A stretch of DNA of 64,000 bases from Saprospiraceae bacterium UBA1994 (GTDB taxonomy: Bacteria > Bacteroidota > Bacteroidia > Chitinophagales > Saprospiraceae). The notes below the pieces were generated by a model that saw only the letters and a list, made by a program, of their open reading frames with translations, did no database searches and was not told the origin of the DNA. This document shows positions 26,357 to 35,353 of this stretch, piece after piece; the stretch's first letter is position 1; the number at the start of each line of letters is the position of its first letter. Where the stretch lies: assembly GCA_002335865.1 (NCBI GenBank), contig DDCY01000009.1, forward strand, positions 124,001 to 188,000. The letters run 5' to 3'. Position numbers and translations under genes: made by a program.

Positions 26357-27613
26357 TTATAATCTCTCTCTTAAAATCGGACAAGTCATACAATGAGATC
26401 CTCCTCTAGCTCTCGACAATTCGCCAGATGGAATACTGATTATTGTGTTTTCAAGTTTATCAAAATCGAAATTTCCTAATTTTGCTTGCTTAAGCAAATC
26501 TTCCGCTGGTAATATCGTGTATCCTGCATCGCAAAATGCATCAGCTGTAACATGATTGCGATCATAAGTAATGCCTACTCCGGGCTTGAGTGCCACTAAA
26601 TTACATCCATCCGTCCATTGCTCACGTTCTTGGTATGGCGACTTCCCTTTTCCTGAAAATATGAAATTCATTTCAGGATTGATCTCTGCATGGACGAAAT
26701 CCTTAACTGAAGCGTAAATACTTGATTTTGAACTATTTGCATGATGTACGATTACATTAGAGCTATTGCCATCGAATACTGTAGGTTTGTAACACACAAT
26801 ATCATCTTCTGATATCCTTGTGAATATGGTGTCTATATGCATCATTGTACGATCTGCTGGTATATTGATCTGGGCTATATGCTTTACCAATCCTTTTTCA
26901 AAAAGCACTTTACTGAGCGACTGAATGGCGTGATCAGTAGTACGCTCACTACATCCAATAAATATATAATCATTCGCGATCATCATGATATCTCCGCCTT
27001 CGATACTTACTTTTTCCCCATTTTTAGAAGGAGGAAATGCCTCAAGGTTGTTAAGATCTATGATCTTGCCATCAGCGAGCATTCCTTCAAATAAGGGATG
27101 ATTAGCAAAGATAAATCTTGTCAACAGATTTTCTCTCTGTCTTGCATCTTTGGCTGCTTTGGTAATGATAACATGATCCTTTATAGTCACTGCGATATCA
27201 CGTGTAAAGATGAAATTGGGAATAGGATCAAAAAAAACGTGGGCCTCTTCTTTTAGATATCCTGTAATAAGAACATTTGCTAGCTCTTTAGAAGACAGAC
27301 CACTGAAATAATTCGAGTAATTTTGCGGTAATTCTTCAAACTCTAGAACATCATTTATCAGATTATTACGACTACTCAAATCGTATAAACTTTCTTCTAA
27401 TAACTGCTCAGTCTCCAGCACATTATCAGCTCCAATACAATACTCTAGTATCTTCCGAAATATATCATGTTCAGCCTGCATCTGAGGCAGATACACAATG
27501 TCATCGAATAATAATTCTTCTGCTCTCTTAGGTGATACTCTTCCAATACCATCATCTGGCCTATGTACGATTACTTTCCTAAGTCTAGCAATCTCTGAAT
27601 CTGAATATATCAT
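26357..27613 (-). CDS. arcA: Arginine deiminase family protein
   Basis: 418 residues. Guanidine-modifying fold: KVIVHRPDDGIGRV start, NFIFTRDIAVTI, a SIEGGDIMMI strand, HIDTIFTRI with the catalytic His, and the nucleophile Cys408 in RGGSHCMTC. Expected to turn arginine into citrulline and ammonia. The last motif reads GGSHCMTCPI instead of the usual GGPRCMSMP, and an extra Cys sits 3 residues after the nucleophile. No arcB or arcC is nearby, so fermentative use is not supported. Another amidinohydrolase activity is possible. Confidence 0.82.
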   Translation of the reverse strand: MIYSDSEIARLRKVIVHRPDDGIGRVSPKRAEELLFDDIVYLPQMQAEHDIFRKILEYCIGADNVLETEQLLEESLYDLSSRNNLINDVLEFEELPQNYSNYFSGLSSKELANVLITGYLKEEAHVFFDPIPNFIFTRDIAVTIKDHVIITKAAKDARQRENLLTRFIFANHPLFEGMLADGKIIDLNNLEAFPPSKNGEKVSIEGGDIMMIANDYIFIGCSERTTDHAIQSLSKVLFEKGLVKHIAQINIPADRTMMHIDTIFTRISEDDIVCYKPTVFDGNSSNVIVHHANSSKSSIYASVKDFVHAEINPEMNFIFSGKGKSPYQEREQWTDGCNLVALKPGVGITYDRNHVTADAFCDAGYTILPAEDLLKQAKLGNFDFDKLENTIISIPSGELSRARGGSHCMTCPILRERL

Positions 27614-27813
27614 GTTTATTAATGCTCTTTTTATTTTTAAACTCCTGTATTTCGGCTAAGGTAAGAGAATCAACAGTATTGTAGGGTGATCAAGAACGTT
27701 TTTTCAATTAACCAAAATGTTAATCTTATTCACCAAAACTTTCGTCAAATCAATTCTCTACTTCGATCGTATATTAGCATCTTTGCTTACATTACTGAAT
27801 AATATTTACCAAA

Positions 27814-28682
27814 ATGAATTATAGGATATTCGACAAGCTGAAAAAGCTATTTGTCATATAAGATGAAAACAATGTAAAAGCTGCTCAAGCAGTAAAAGAT
27901 GCACTATTAGAGTCCAAGGTAAATTAGCGAATTATAAAGATGGATAATCCTAAGATTAAGACATCTGCAGATTATAATACTCCTGATGGAAAAGCAGATC
28001 CAAAATTCACAGACATCTTACTCAAATCAATCGAAAAGAACAATCTCGGAGGGTCTGACTATATAGAATATTTATCTTCACTCCAAAAGCTAGATAATAT
28101 GGCAATGGATGAAGCAACTAAATACAAGTCAACATTTGTGACGGCTAAAACAATGGGTGTCACATATCTAGAATCTACTTGTCTTAAATACAGCAATCTA
28201 TAAGTGATCTAAAATACTGACAATCTAAAAGATGCTGAGCTTTTCAGGTCTGACGAAGTTAGCGCAGCGTTGTTATAGAGTCTAGATGATATGTTAGAGA
28301 CTAAAGATGTGCTAGGATCTAAAATTTTATTGATAACTGTAGAGCAATCAAATATCATTGCGAATATCATCTTTGTTAAAAAATCTTTTAAAAAAAAATA
28401 GAAAGATGGTCAACGACTTTTATAGAAGGCGAATGAAAGGTCTTGCAGAAATAAACGCCAATGATGGAAAACAAACTAAAGTGGTTAAATATATCGCAGA
28501 GTCTAACAGAGTATCTAATGATGATGAACTGGGTAGTATTATGAGTGTGGTAAAATGGACTACACTCGAAGATGATGAAATTTCTTCCTCTTAAGAGCGA
28601 TCACGAGACTGAGCGTTACCTAAATTATGCAGTAATCGTTCAAAATGCAGAAGACACAAAGATCAAAGTTAGTAGAATATAG
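27814..28682 (+). pseudogene. Decayed gene, in-frame stops and two frameshifts
   Basis: One frame from ATG 27814 stays coding-like to about 28400 but is broken by stops at 27859, 27925, 28201, 28210 and 28276. Good pieces are DENNVKAAQAVKDALLES, KADPKFTDILLKSIEKNN (within 27940-28203), DAELFRSDEVSAALL and SLDDMLETKDVLGSKI. The coding signal then moves to another frame near an A-rich stretch at 28380 (VNDFYRRRMKGLAEINANDG, up to 28594) and to a third frame (KSDHETERYLNYAVIVQNAED) ending at 28682. I do not recognise the family. No intact copy is in the window. It abuts the FAH-family gene stop by 2 bases. Confidence 0.75.
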
Positions 28683-28683
28683 T

Positions 28684-29292
28684 CTATTTAATCAAGCAAT
28701 TTAACATCTCCTTCCCCTCTATACTCCCTTCAAGTGTATCTCCTATCTTTACTGAACCCACTCCTGCTGGTGTACCTGTATAAATGAGGTCACCTACATG
28801 AAGTTTAAAGAACTGGGATACGTAACAGATGATATACTCAAAATCAAAAATAAGGTCTTTAGTATTTCCATCTTGCACAATTTCACCATTGAGTTTAGTC
28901 TGAAACTTTAGATTCTTCATATCCAATCCATCTACAGAGATAAACTTACTTAGACCTGCAGACTTATCGAAAGCCTTTGAGATCTCCCATGGGTGGCCTT
29001 TATCTTTACATTTTTTCTGTAAATCTCTAGCGGTAAAGTCAATGCCGAAGGCAATCTTATCATAGTAGCCTTTAACAAAATCTGGCTGTACGTGACGGCC
29101 ATTCTTACATATGTGCAATACTATTTCACCTTCATAATGCAGATCATCCGTAAAGTCGGGTATATACATTGGATCATTATTAATAAGTAGAGCAGTACTT
29201 GGCTTCATGAATACAAGTGGCTTATTAGGTACCGGATTATCTAGTTCCTTAACATGATCGAAGTAATTGCGTCCTATACAGATGATTTTCAT
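28684..29292 (-). CDS. Fumarylacetoacetate hydrolase (FAH) family protein
   Basis: 202 residues, the size of small single-domain FAH proteins (YcgM/FAHD1-like). It opens with KIICIGRNYFDHVKEL. HYEGEIVLHI holds metal-binding Glu residues, and the end has IYTGTPAGVGSVKIGDTL, the family's C-terminal loop. Members are acylpyruvases, oxaloacetate decarboxylases or 2-oxo-hept-ene-dioate isomerases; FAHD1-type enzymes also decarboxylate oxaloacetate. No pathway neighbours to choose among these. Confidence 0.9.
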   Translation of the reverse strand: MKIICIGRNYFDHVKELDNPVPNKPLVFMKPSTALLINNDPMYIPDFTDDLHYEGEIVLHICKNGRHVQPDFVKGYYDKIAFGIDFTARDLQKKCKDKGHPWEISKAFDKSAGLSKFISVDGLDMKNLKFQTKLNGEIVQDGNTKDLIFDFEYIICYVSQFFKLHVGDLIYTGTPAGVGSVKIGDTLEGSIEGKEMLNCLIK

Positions 29293-29428
29293 AGTCTAGT
29301 TATTAGAAGCTCAAATTACATAAATAAGAGCCTTCCAAACAAACTTTCATGATAGTCAATCAATCACACTATTAAATGAAATTAAAGTTTCATGAAAATT
29401 AGCGATAATTCAAGACCGCATTTCTAAC

Positions 29429-29459
29429 AAAAAAAGGTCATCGAAATAAATCGATGACC
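29429..29459 (-). terminator. Intrinsic terminator of rplY
   Basis: GGTCATCGA (29436-29444) and TCGATGACC (29451-29459) form a 9-bp stem with a 6-base loop. On the minus strand it is followed at once by seven T (29435-29429). It lies 30 bases past the rplY stop. Confidence 0.92.
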
Positions 29460-29489
29460 GTAATTGATATTATCTAAAATAATTGTTTT

Positions 29490-30101
29490 TTATTCTCCTT
29501 CTTCTGCAGTCTCTTCTTCTCCTTCTGCTGCTTCAGCAGTGGCTGCAGATTTAAGCGCTCTTGGCACTTCTACATATGCAACGGGAGCTGCAGATACTGA
29601 CAATACTTCTATGTTCGCAGGTACAGTAAGATCTCTTACTCTAATCGCACCCCCTAACTCAACTCCTGAAATATCAAGGTCTAATGACGATACGATATTC
29701 TCTGGTGTACATTTAATTTTTATAGATCTCATTTGTGACATGAGTGATCCACCTACTTTTACCCCTGGAGATTCACCTACATAATTCACAGGTACATTCA
29801 CCTTAACTGGCTGACCCTTGATTAATTCAAGAAAATCAATGTGTCTGATCTCATCTGTAATAGGATCAAACTGTATATCTTTTACGAAACATTTGTGCTT
29901 AGATCCATCTAAATCCAATTCCGCTAATTTGAATTCAGATGTATAGATAAGATCTCTAACTGCTAGAGGTTTTACTGAAAGGTTTGTATTTGTTCCACTT
30001 CCATAAAGTACTGCAGGTATACCTCCTTCCTTTCTTAAGCTTTTCATAGCTTTTTTTCCAGTCCCTTCTCTTTTACTGGCTAAAATTGATAAATAATCCA
30101 T
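29490..30101 (-). CDS. rplY: Ribosomal protein bL25 (L25/Ctc type)
   Basis: 203 residues, the long Ctc form: an N-terminal L25 domain that binds 5S rRNA (SILASKREGTGKKAMKSLRKEGGIPAVLYG) plus a C-terminal beta domain, ending in an acidic Glu/Ala-rich tail. Prs lies directly upstream in the same direction, a gene order known from other bacteria. A promoter at 30229 and a structured leader (30122-30174) precede it; a strong terminator ends it. Confidence 0.95.
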   Translation of the reverse strand: MDYLSILASKREGTGKKAMKSLRKEGGIPAVLYGSGTNTNLSVKPLAVRDLIYTSEFKLAELDLDGSKHKCFVKDIQFDPITDEIRHIDFLELIKGQPVKVNVPVNYVGESPGVKVGGSLMSQMRSIKIKCTPENIVSSLDLDISGVELGGAIRVRDLTVPANIEVLSVSAAPVAYVEVPRALKSAATAEAAEGEEETAEEGE

Positions 30102-30121
30102 TATTCATTTCTTTTTTTATT

Positions 30122-30174
30122 GAGTCCTTGATTCTGTATCATTAATTTTCAAGGTTTAATCAGCTATCGGACTC
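30122..30174 (-). promoter_or_regulatory. Structured 5' leader of rplY (candidate)
   Basis: On the rplY mRNA, GAGTCC (30174-30169) can pair with GGACTC (30127-30122), and CCTTGA (30154-30149) with TCAAGG (30131-30126). The two stems share two G residues and so compete in part. The structure ends about 20 bases before the ATG, followed by an A-rich run. It could be an autoregulatory leader; this is inference from inverted repeats only. Confidence 0.4.
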
Positions 30175-30228
30175 GTTAAGCCTTTCATTTATCCATGACC
30201 GCTTGCAAAGTATTTTTGAAACGGAGTG

Positions 30229-30260
30229 CAAAGATAACATTTAATAGCAATTATCTACAA
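30229..30260 (-). promoter_or_regulatory. rplY promoter
   Basis: Minus strand: TTG (30260-30258), 21-base spacer, TATCTTTG (30236-30229). The predicted leader is about 125 bases, unusually long for this window. Confidence 0.58.
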
Positions 30261-30365
30261 TGGCACCAAAATGTAATAACACATTCGCAAAAAACTACTC
30301 ACTTCATTTTGGAATCAATACGAATGTTTTCTGCGAAAGCAACTCTGTCATTGACGTCATTCGAA

Positions 30366-30388
30366 CGTTTTTTTCTTCGAAAAAAACG
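30366..30388 (-). terminator. Terminator-like hairpin after prs
   Basis: CGTTTTTTT (30366-30374) and AAAAAAACG (30380-30388) form a 9-bp, almost all A-T stem with a 5-base loop, 4 bases after the prs stop. Weak stem but U-rich exit. Confidence 0.45.
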
Positions 30389-30392
30389 CGCT

Positions 30393-31325
30393 CTACTTAT
30401 CAACAAACAAGGCAGCTATAGACTTATATTCGTGAGTATTACGGATCGCTCTAGCGAAAAGTTTACTACACGATAGCACCTTGATCTTATCAGACTCTTG
30501 TCTTAAAGGAATAGTATCAGTAACGATTAGCTCAGTAAGATTACTGTTATTTATATTTTCATATGCTTTACCACTCAACACTGCGTGGGTACACATGGCT
30601 CTTACACTTTTGGCACCTTTCTCCAGTAATGCATCAGCAGCTTTACACATAGTCCCTGCCGTATCTACCATATCATCAATCATGATGACGTCGGCACCTT
30701 CTACCTCACCGATTACCGTAATGGCACTTACTTCATTAGCCTTTCTGCGTTCTTTGTCACAAATGACTAGATCTCGCTGAAAATACTGTGCGAATGATCT
30801 TGCTCTTTTTACACCTCCTACATCTGGAGAAGCAAATGTTACATTAGACAGATCCTGTGACGCCAGATACGGCATAAAAATCGCCTCTCCCTTGAGGTGA
30901 TCTACTGGAATATCAAAAAACCCTTGTATCTGATCCGCGTGTAAATCCATCGTCATCACACGTGTAGCTCCAGCAGCTTCTATTAGATTAGCCATTAATT
31001 TAGCTGAGATTGGAACTCTCGGCTTATCTTTACGATCTTGTCTAGCATAACCAAAATAAGGTATTACTGCAGTAATATATTCCGCAGAAGCTCTTTTAGC
31101 ACTATCAATCATCAATAGTAGCTCAATTAAATTTTCTGCTGGTGAGAATGTAGACGCGATAAAAAACACGTATGCTCCACGGACAGATTCATTGATAACG
31201 ACTTGCATTTCTCCGTCGCTAAATGTCTTTACTTCTCTATTTCCAAGAGAATAGCCATAATAATCAGAAATCTTGTCAGCGAGTACAGTTGAACCTGATC
31301 CTGCAAATAATTTTACGTCAGCCAT
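30393..31325 (-). CDS. prs: Ribose-phosphate pyrophosphokinase (PRPP synthase)
   Basis: Makes PRPP from ribose 5-phosphate and ATP for nucleotide, His and Trp synthesis. 310 residues, full length. The flexible ATP loop is YFGYARQDRKDKPRVPI. The divalent metal motif is TMDLHADQIQGFFDIP, and the PRPP loop is VIMIDDMVDTAGTM. Stop codon TAG. Transcribed ahead of rplY, but a terminator-like hairpin and a separate rplY promoter lie between them. Confidence 0.97.
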   Translation of the reverse strand: MADVKLFAGSGSTVLADKISDYYGYSLGNREVKTFSDGEMQVVINESVRGAYVFFIASTFSPAENLIELLLMIDSAKRASAEYITAVIPYFGYARQDRKDKPRVPISAKLMANLIEAAGATRVMTMDLHADQIQGFFDIPVDHLKGEAIFMPYLASQDLSNVTFASPDVGGVKRARSFAQYFQRDLVICDKERRKANEVSAITVIGEVEGADVIMIDDMVDTAGTMCKAADALLEKGAKSVRAMCTHAVLSGKAYENINNSNLTELIVTDTIPLRQESDKIKVLSCSKLFARAIRNTHEYKSIAALFVDK

Positions 31326-31578
31326 GATGTAAGATAATTGTTAATGATGAAGCCAATAATTGGCGACGGGTTGTTTAAGAGTGTAAAATTACTGAATATT
31401 GATAATCCCTACATGTATAATTAATATAGAACTCCACAAGTTGTTAACAAGTAGAAGTGTAAGTGACAAATATGTGATCCGATAATCAAGCAGCTGCTCA
31501 GTAAAAGATTCTACCTACTATACATTGACTTCTATTGTAACTTTCCAAATATTCATTAAATCATTCAACATTTATCTA

Positions 31579-31608
31579 TTGATACTAGCTTTTGAGGGCG
31601 TACCTTTG
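31579..31608 (+). promoter_or_regulatory. Promoter: TTG (-33) and TACCTTTG (-7)
   Basis: TTG at 31579-31581 and TACCTTTG at 31601-31608 with a 19-base spacer: the best full Bacteroidota promoter match in the window. It drives the DMT transporter gene, with a predicted leader of about 12 bases. Confidence 0.72.
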
Positions 31609-31624
31609 CATCTAATCTTGATAC

Positions 31625-32521
31625 ATGCACCACACACCTAAGAAAGCATCACCACTCCAGGCTTACAGTATATTGATATTCCTCAGCTTGGTCTGGGGTA
31701 GCTCTTTTATATTGATCAAAAAGGCATTGATTTCATTTGACCCTTTAGAAGTCGCTTGCATGCGTATCTCTATCTCTGCAATTGCCTTTACCCCATTTCT
31801 ATTATGGCAACTCAAGAATGTCGATTGGAATAAATGGAAATTCTTCCTACTAGTAGGTTTTACGGGTAGTGGAATACCCGCATTTATGTACGCCATAGCC
31901 CAGACTCAGATAAGCTCTACTATGAGTGGAGTACTCAATTCACTGACACCAATATTTACCTTGATCGTCAGTATATTAGTCTATAAAAATCCATTAAACC
32001 TCAGTAAGATAGAAGGTGTGATATTAGGTTTTGTAGGGGCTGCAATGTTATTTATCTTAGGAGATAGCGGAGACTCAGGTAGTAATCTATGGTATGGTTT
32101 ATTTGTAGTGATAGGTACATTATGCTATGGATTTAGTTCCAATATCGTACAACATAACCTTGCAGGAATTAGATCATTAATTATCTCTGCAGTATCATTC
32201 TGTATGATAGGCCCTCCTGCAATAGCTTATTTATCGACAACTGATATTCTTACAGATATTACAACTCATGAGTATGGCTATCAATCGTTGGCTGCTATTG
32301 CTTTTCTTGCATTAGCGGGTACTGTAATGGCTTCTGTGTTATTCTATTATTTGGTGCAGGTGACGGATGCTGTATTTAGCAGTACTGTGGCTTTCATCAT
32401 GCCACTAGTTGCTATTTTATGGGGATTATTTGATGGAGAAATCGTTTTGATGACTGACTTAATTGGAATGATCCTTATATTGGGAGGTGTTTATAGGATT
32501 AAAAAGAAGAAAAAAGATTAG
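31625..32521 (+). CDS. EamA/DMT family transporter
   Basis: 298 residues, ten predicted transmembrane helices in two EamA halves. The first half opens with SLVWGSSFILIKKAL, and the second has LCYGFSSNIVQHNL and ends in a basic cytoplasmic tail (RIKKKKKD). The family exports metabolites, often amino acids; substrate unknown. The SET-domain gene follows after 38 bases in the same direction and may be co-transcribed. Confidence 0.9.
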   Translation: MHHTPKKASPLQAYSILIFLSLVWGSSFILIKKALISFDPLEVACMRISISAIAFTPFLLWQLKNVDWNKWKFFLLVGFTGSGIPAFMYAIAQTQISSTMSGVLNSLTPIFTLIVSILVYKNPLNLSKIEGVILGFVGAAMLFILGDSGDSGSNLWYGLFVVIGTLCYGFSSNIVQHNLAGIRSLIISAVSFCMIGPPAIAYLSTTDILTDITTHEYGYQSLAAIAFLALAGTVMASVLFYYLVQVTDAVFSSTVAFIMPLVAILWGLFDGEIVLMTDLIGMILILGGVYRIKKKKKD

Positions 32522-32559
32522 CGAATTTAAGCCGCCTATATTTCTTAATAATTGCTTTT

Positions 32560-32946
32560 ATGCTACAAATACCCGGACTTTACGTATTATCATCTGACAA
32601 AAAAGGTCGATCAGTATATTGCCAAAGAGCTATATCTGCTGGTGATACGATAGAAGTATGTAATACAATCATTATTCCTGCAGCTGAACTTCCGATCATA
32701 CATAAGACTCGATTGCATGACTACTACTTTTTGTGGGGAGAAGATATGAATCAGTGCGCCTTAGCACTAGGACATGGATCTATCTATAACCATGCGGTCG
32801 ATGCCAATTGTGATTTCCTATTGGATATGGAATATGAGACGATCAATATATTCGCTCTACGCAATATTCCCGCGGGTGAAGAGATCACTATCAACTATCA
32901 TGGTGAACCAGGGAATAAAGAGAAGCTTTGGTTTGAGGTAAATTGA
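32560..32946 (+). CDS. SET domain protein (putative lysine methyltransferase)
   Basis: 128 residues, a bare SET domain without pre- or post-SET Cys clusters. GRSVYCQRAISAGDTIEVCN forms the N-terminal sheet. GSIYNHAVDANCDF is the SAM-binding NHxxxxN pseudoknot, and AGEEITINYHG has the catalytic-site Tyr. Expected to methylate a protein lysine using SAM; the target is unknown. Such small SET proteins occur in many bacteria and may have come from eukaryotes long ago. Base composition looks like its neighbours, so no recent transfer is visible. Confidence 0.87.
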   Translation: MLQIPGLYVLSSDKKGRSVYCQRAISAGDTIEVCNTIIIPAAELPIIHKTRLHDYYFLWGEDMNQCALALGHGSIYNHAVDANCDFLLDMEYETINIFALRNIPAGEEITINYHGEPGNKEKLWFEVN

Positions 32947-33092
32947 AGTAGAATAGAGTCAGATTGTTTATATGGAAGAATAGCACCCAATTACTAACGA
33001 TTGCATAAATCACAGTTGTTATATTTTAACTGATTCCCTTCTCTCAATGTCTTTTTATCCCCATATTTAAGCATAGATCAATTAAACTAGCC

Positions 33093-34931
33093 ATGCTTAC
33101 AAAACTTTCACCTTTGATTGTCGCTCTTTTATTTTCGCAGCTACTAATATCTCAGTCTATATCACATGTAGAGCCGCCTAATTGGTGGACAGATATGCAG
33201 CACAATTCGATACAGATAATGATACACGGTGATAGCATTGGCAGTTACGACCAAGTTCACATTGAACATTCCTCAGTTACCGTTGATCAAGTCACAAAAG
33301 CCGATAGTCCAAATTATCTTTTTGTGGATATTACTTTGAATAAATTAATAGCAGCTACAACTCTACCTATCATACTTAGTAATGGAAGTAATACGATTAC
33401 TCATGACTACCCTATCCTAACCAATAATCCTGCGTCGATTGATGGATTTACTGCCGCCGACGCAATCTATCTGATTACACCTGATCGATTTGCCAATGGA
33501 AATCCAACCAATGATGATATGGAAGGTATGAAAGAGAAAGCTGATAGATCCAATAAAGGCGGAAGACATGGCGGCGATATAGCAGGTATAAGTAATAGTC
33601 TTGGCTATATATCTGACATGGGATTCACTTCGATATGGCTCAATCCTCTACTAGAAAATGATATGGAAATCTACTCGTATCATGGATACTCCACTACTGA
33701 CTTTTACAGTGTAGATCCTAGATTTGGTAGTAATTCTGAGTATAGACAAATGGCAGAGGAAGCTAGGGTAAAAGGTCTAAAACTCATTATGGATATGATA
33801 GTCAATCACTGTGGATCATTCCATTGGTGGGCTGACGATCTTCCTTACAAGGATTGGTATAATCAATGGCCAAAATATACAGGTACCAATCACCAGAAAA
33901 CGATAATGCAGGATCCTTATGGTTCTACGTATGATAAAAAGAAATTTACTGATGGATGGTTTGTACCCACTATGCCTGATCTAAATCAACGCAATCCGCA
34001 AATGGCGAAGTATCTTATCCAAAATAGCATATGGTGGGTAGAGTATCTTGCTCTCTCTGGAATCCGTATGGATACTTATTCTTATCCTGATGAAAAATTC
34101 ATGGCTGACTGGACTAAGGCAATGATGATTGAGTATCCCACACTCAATATAGTAGGGGAAGAGTGGAATGAAAATCCTGTAATCGTAAGTTACTGGCAAG
34201 CAGGAAAAGACAATGCAAATGGATACAAATCAGATCTCAAAAGTGTAATGGATTTTCCTGTCAATATGGCTTTGATCAAAGCACTCAATGAAGAAGAGTC
34301 ATGGGGTACCGGGATCAATAAATTATACGAAATGATGGCAATGGATTTTCTATATCCTGACCCTATGAATCTGGTTACATTCCCTGACAATCATGACATG
34401 CCACGTATATGGGCATTACTCAATCACGATTTTGATCTGTGGAAAATAGCAATAACACATGTAATGACCAATAGAGGAATACCACAGCTCTACTATGGTA
34501 CAGAGATTCTTACAGATAGTCCTGCGTATAGAGATGACGGTGCAGTGAGAAGTGACTTTCCCGGTGGATGGGAAAGAGATACTATCAATGCCTATAACGG
34601 TCATGGCCTCACAGCGCAGCAACTAGAAGCTCAAGCGTACATCAAAAAACTACTGCACTGGCGACAGTCTGCAACTGCTATCCATAATGGTCAATTAAAG
34701 CATTTCCTTCCAGAGAATGGAGTGTATGTGTATTTTCGATATAATGATGACCAGACGATTATGATAGTGATCAATAAAGGTGAAACGCAAAAGTTGATTC
34801 TGAGTAGATTTGAGGAAATAATAGAAAACTTTAATATGGCAAAAAATATAATGACTGGAAAGAAAGTAGAATTAGCTAAAAGCCTAGAATTGGCTGACCG
34901 ATCTGTAAATGTGTATGAATTGATAAACTGA
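33093..34931 (+). CDS. Alpha-amylase family (GH13) cyclomaltodextrinase/neopullulanase-like
   Basis: 612 residues with a signal peptide (about 1-22) and no lipobox, so periplasmic or secreted. Residues 25-115 form an N-terminal beta domain like that of cyclomaltodextrinases. The GH13 barrel follows: region I DMIVNHCG, nucleophile Asp in GIRMDTYSYPDE, acid/base Glu in NIVGEEWNENP, and third acid in FPDNHDMPR. It should cut alpha-1,4-glucans or cyclodextrins, like SusA. No susC/susD genes are nearby. Confidence 0.92.
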   Translation: MLTKLSPLIVALLFSQLLISQSISHVEPPNWWTDMQHNSIQIMIHGDSIGSYDQVHIEHSSVTVDQVTKADSPNYLFVDITLNKLIAATTLPIILSNGSNTITHDYPILTNNPASIDGFTAADAIYLITPDRFANGNPTNDDMEGMKEKADRSNKGGRHGGDIAGISNSLGYISDMGFTSIWLNPLLENDMEIYSYHGYSTTDFYSVDPRFGSNSEYRQMAEEARVKGLKLIMDMIVNHCGSFHWWADDLPYKDWYNQWPKYTGTNHQKTIMQDPYGSTYDKKKFTDGWFVPTMPDLNQRNPQMAKYLIQNSIWWVEYLALSGIRMDTYSYPDEKFMADWTKAMMIEYPTLNIVGEEWNENPVIVSYWQAGKDNANGYKSDLKSVMDFPVNMALIKALNEEESWGTGINKLYEMMAMDFLYPDPMNLVTFPDNHDMPRIWALLNHDFDLWKIAITHVMTNRGIPQLYYGTEILTDSPAYRDDGAVRSDFPGGWERDTINAYNGHGLTAQQLEAQAYIKKLLHWRQSATAIHNGQLKHFLPENGVYVYFRYNDDQTIMIVINKGETQKLILSRFEEIIENFNMAKNIMTGKKVELAKSLELADRSVNVYELIN

Positions 34932-34979
34932 TAATTTTCAGGTCTAAATATTGCGCTGAGTCATACCATTATGACTCCA

Positions 34980-35296
34980 ATGAAAAAACTTATTTATCGC
35001 ATATTCGCCTTACTCAACTTAGCATGCTAGAAAGAATAAAAGACAGCTTCTGTATTTACTTGTTCTTACTGCGCAAACCTGAATAAAAGTATCACTCAAT
35101 CAAATAACGATACCGCGATCGATTCACTCATCAAAGAGTATTCTACGGGTGTAAATCTTAGTAGAAGGCAGAAAAGGAATCACCACTAGAACTTGGATGT
35201 GTATTCCAGCGCAGCGGTATATAGATATACACAGAAGATAAATTAGGTACCATATTTTATGACAAAGTCAAGCTTATTAACTTTATGTTCATTTAA
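34980..35296 (+). pseudogene. Decayed SCO1/SenC-like lipoprotein gene
   Basis: ATG 34980 begins a lipoprotein signal peptide ending in LLNLAC, cut by TAG at 35028 and TAA at 35037. The same frame then reads DTAIDSLIKEYSTGVNLSR. After a frameshift near 35160 another frame reads KAEKESPLELGC, then IYTEDKLGTIFYDKVKLINFMF, stopping at 35296. The last piece resembles the FYxDLxKxKxVxINFMFTSC region of SCO copper chaperones, just before the CxxxCP motif, which is gone. The family call is inference. Confidence 0.5.
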
Positions 35297-35353
35297 GAGT
35301 TAAATAATATTCGAATAATCTAGAGTCCTGATAAAACAAGCAACACTTGAATC

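Noticed and set aside
27814..28401. Stop-codon readthrough or a recoded genetic code
   Set aside because: All intact genes end normally at TAA, TAG or TGA, and this region also needs frameshifts. Gene decay is simpler.
30195..30476. A + strand frame across the prs end and rplY leader
   Set aside because: It overlaps the prs C-terminus, its terminator-like hairpin and the rplY promoter, and resembles no protein.
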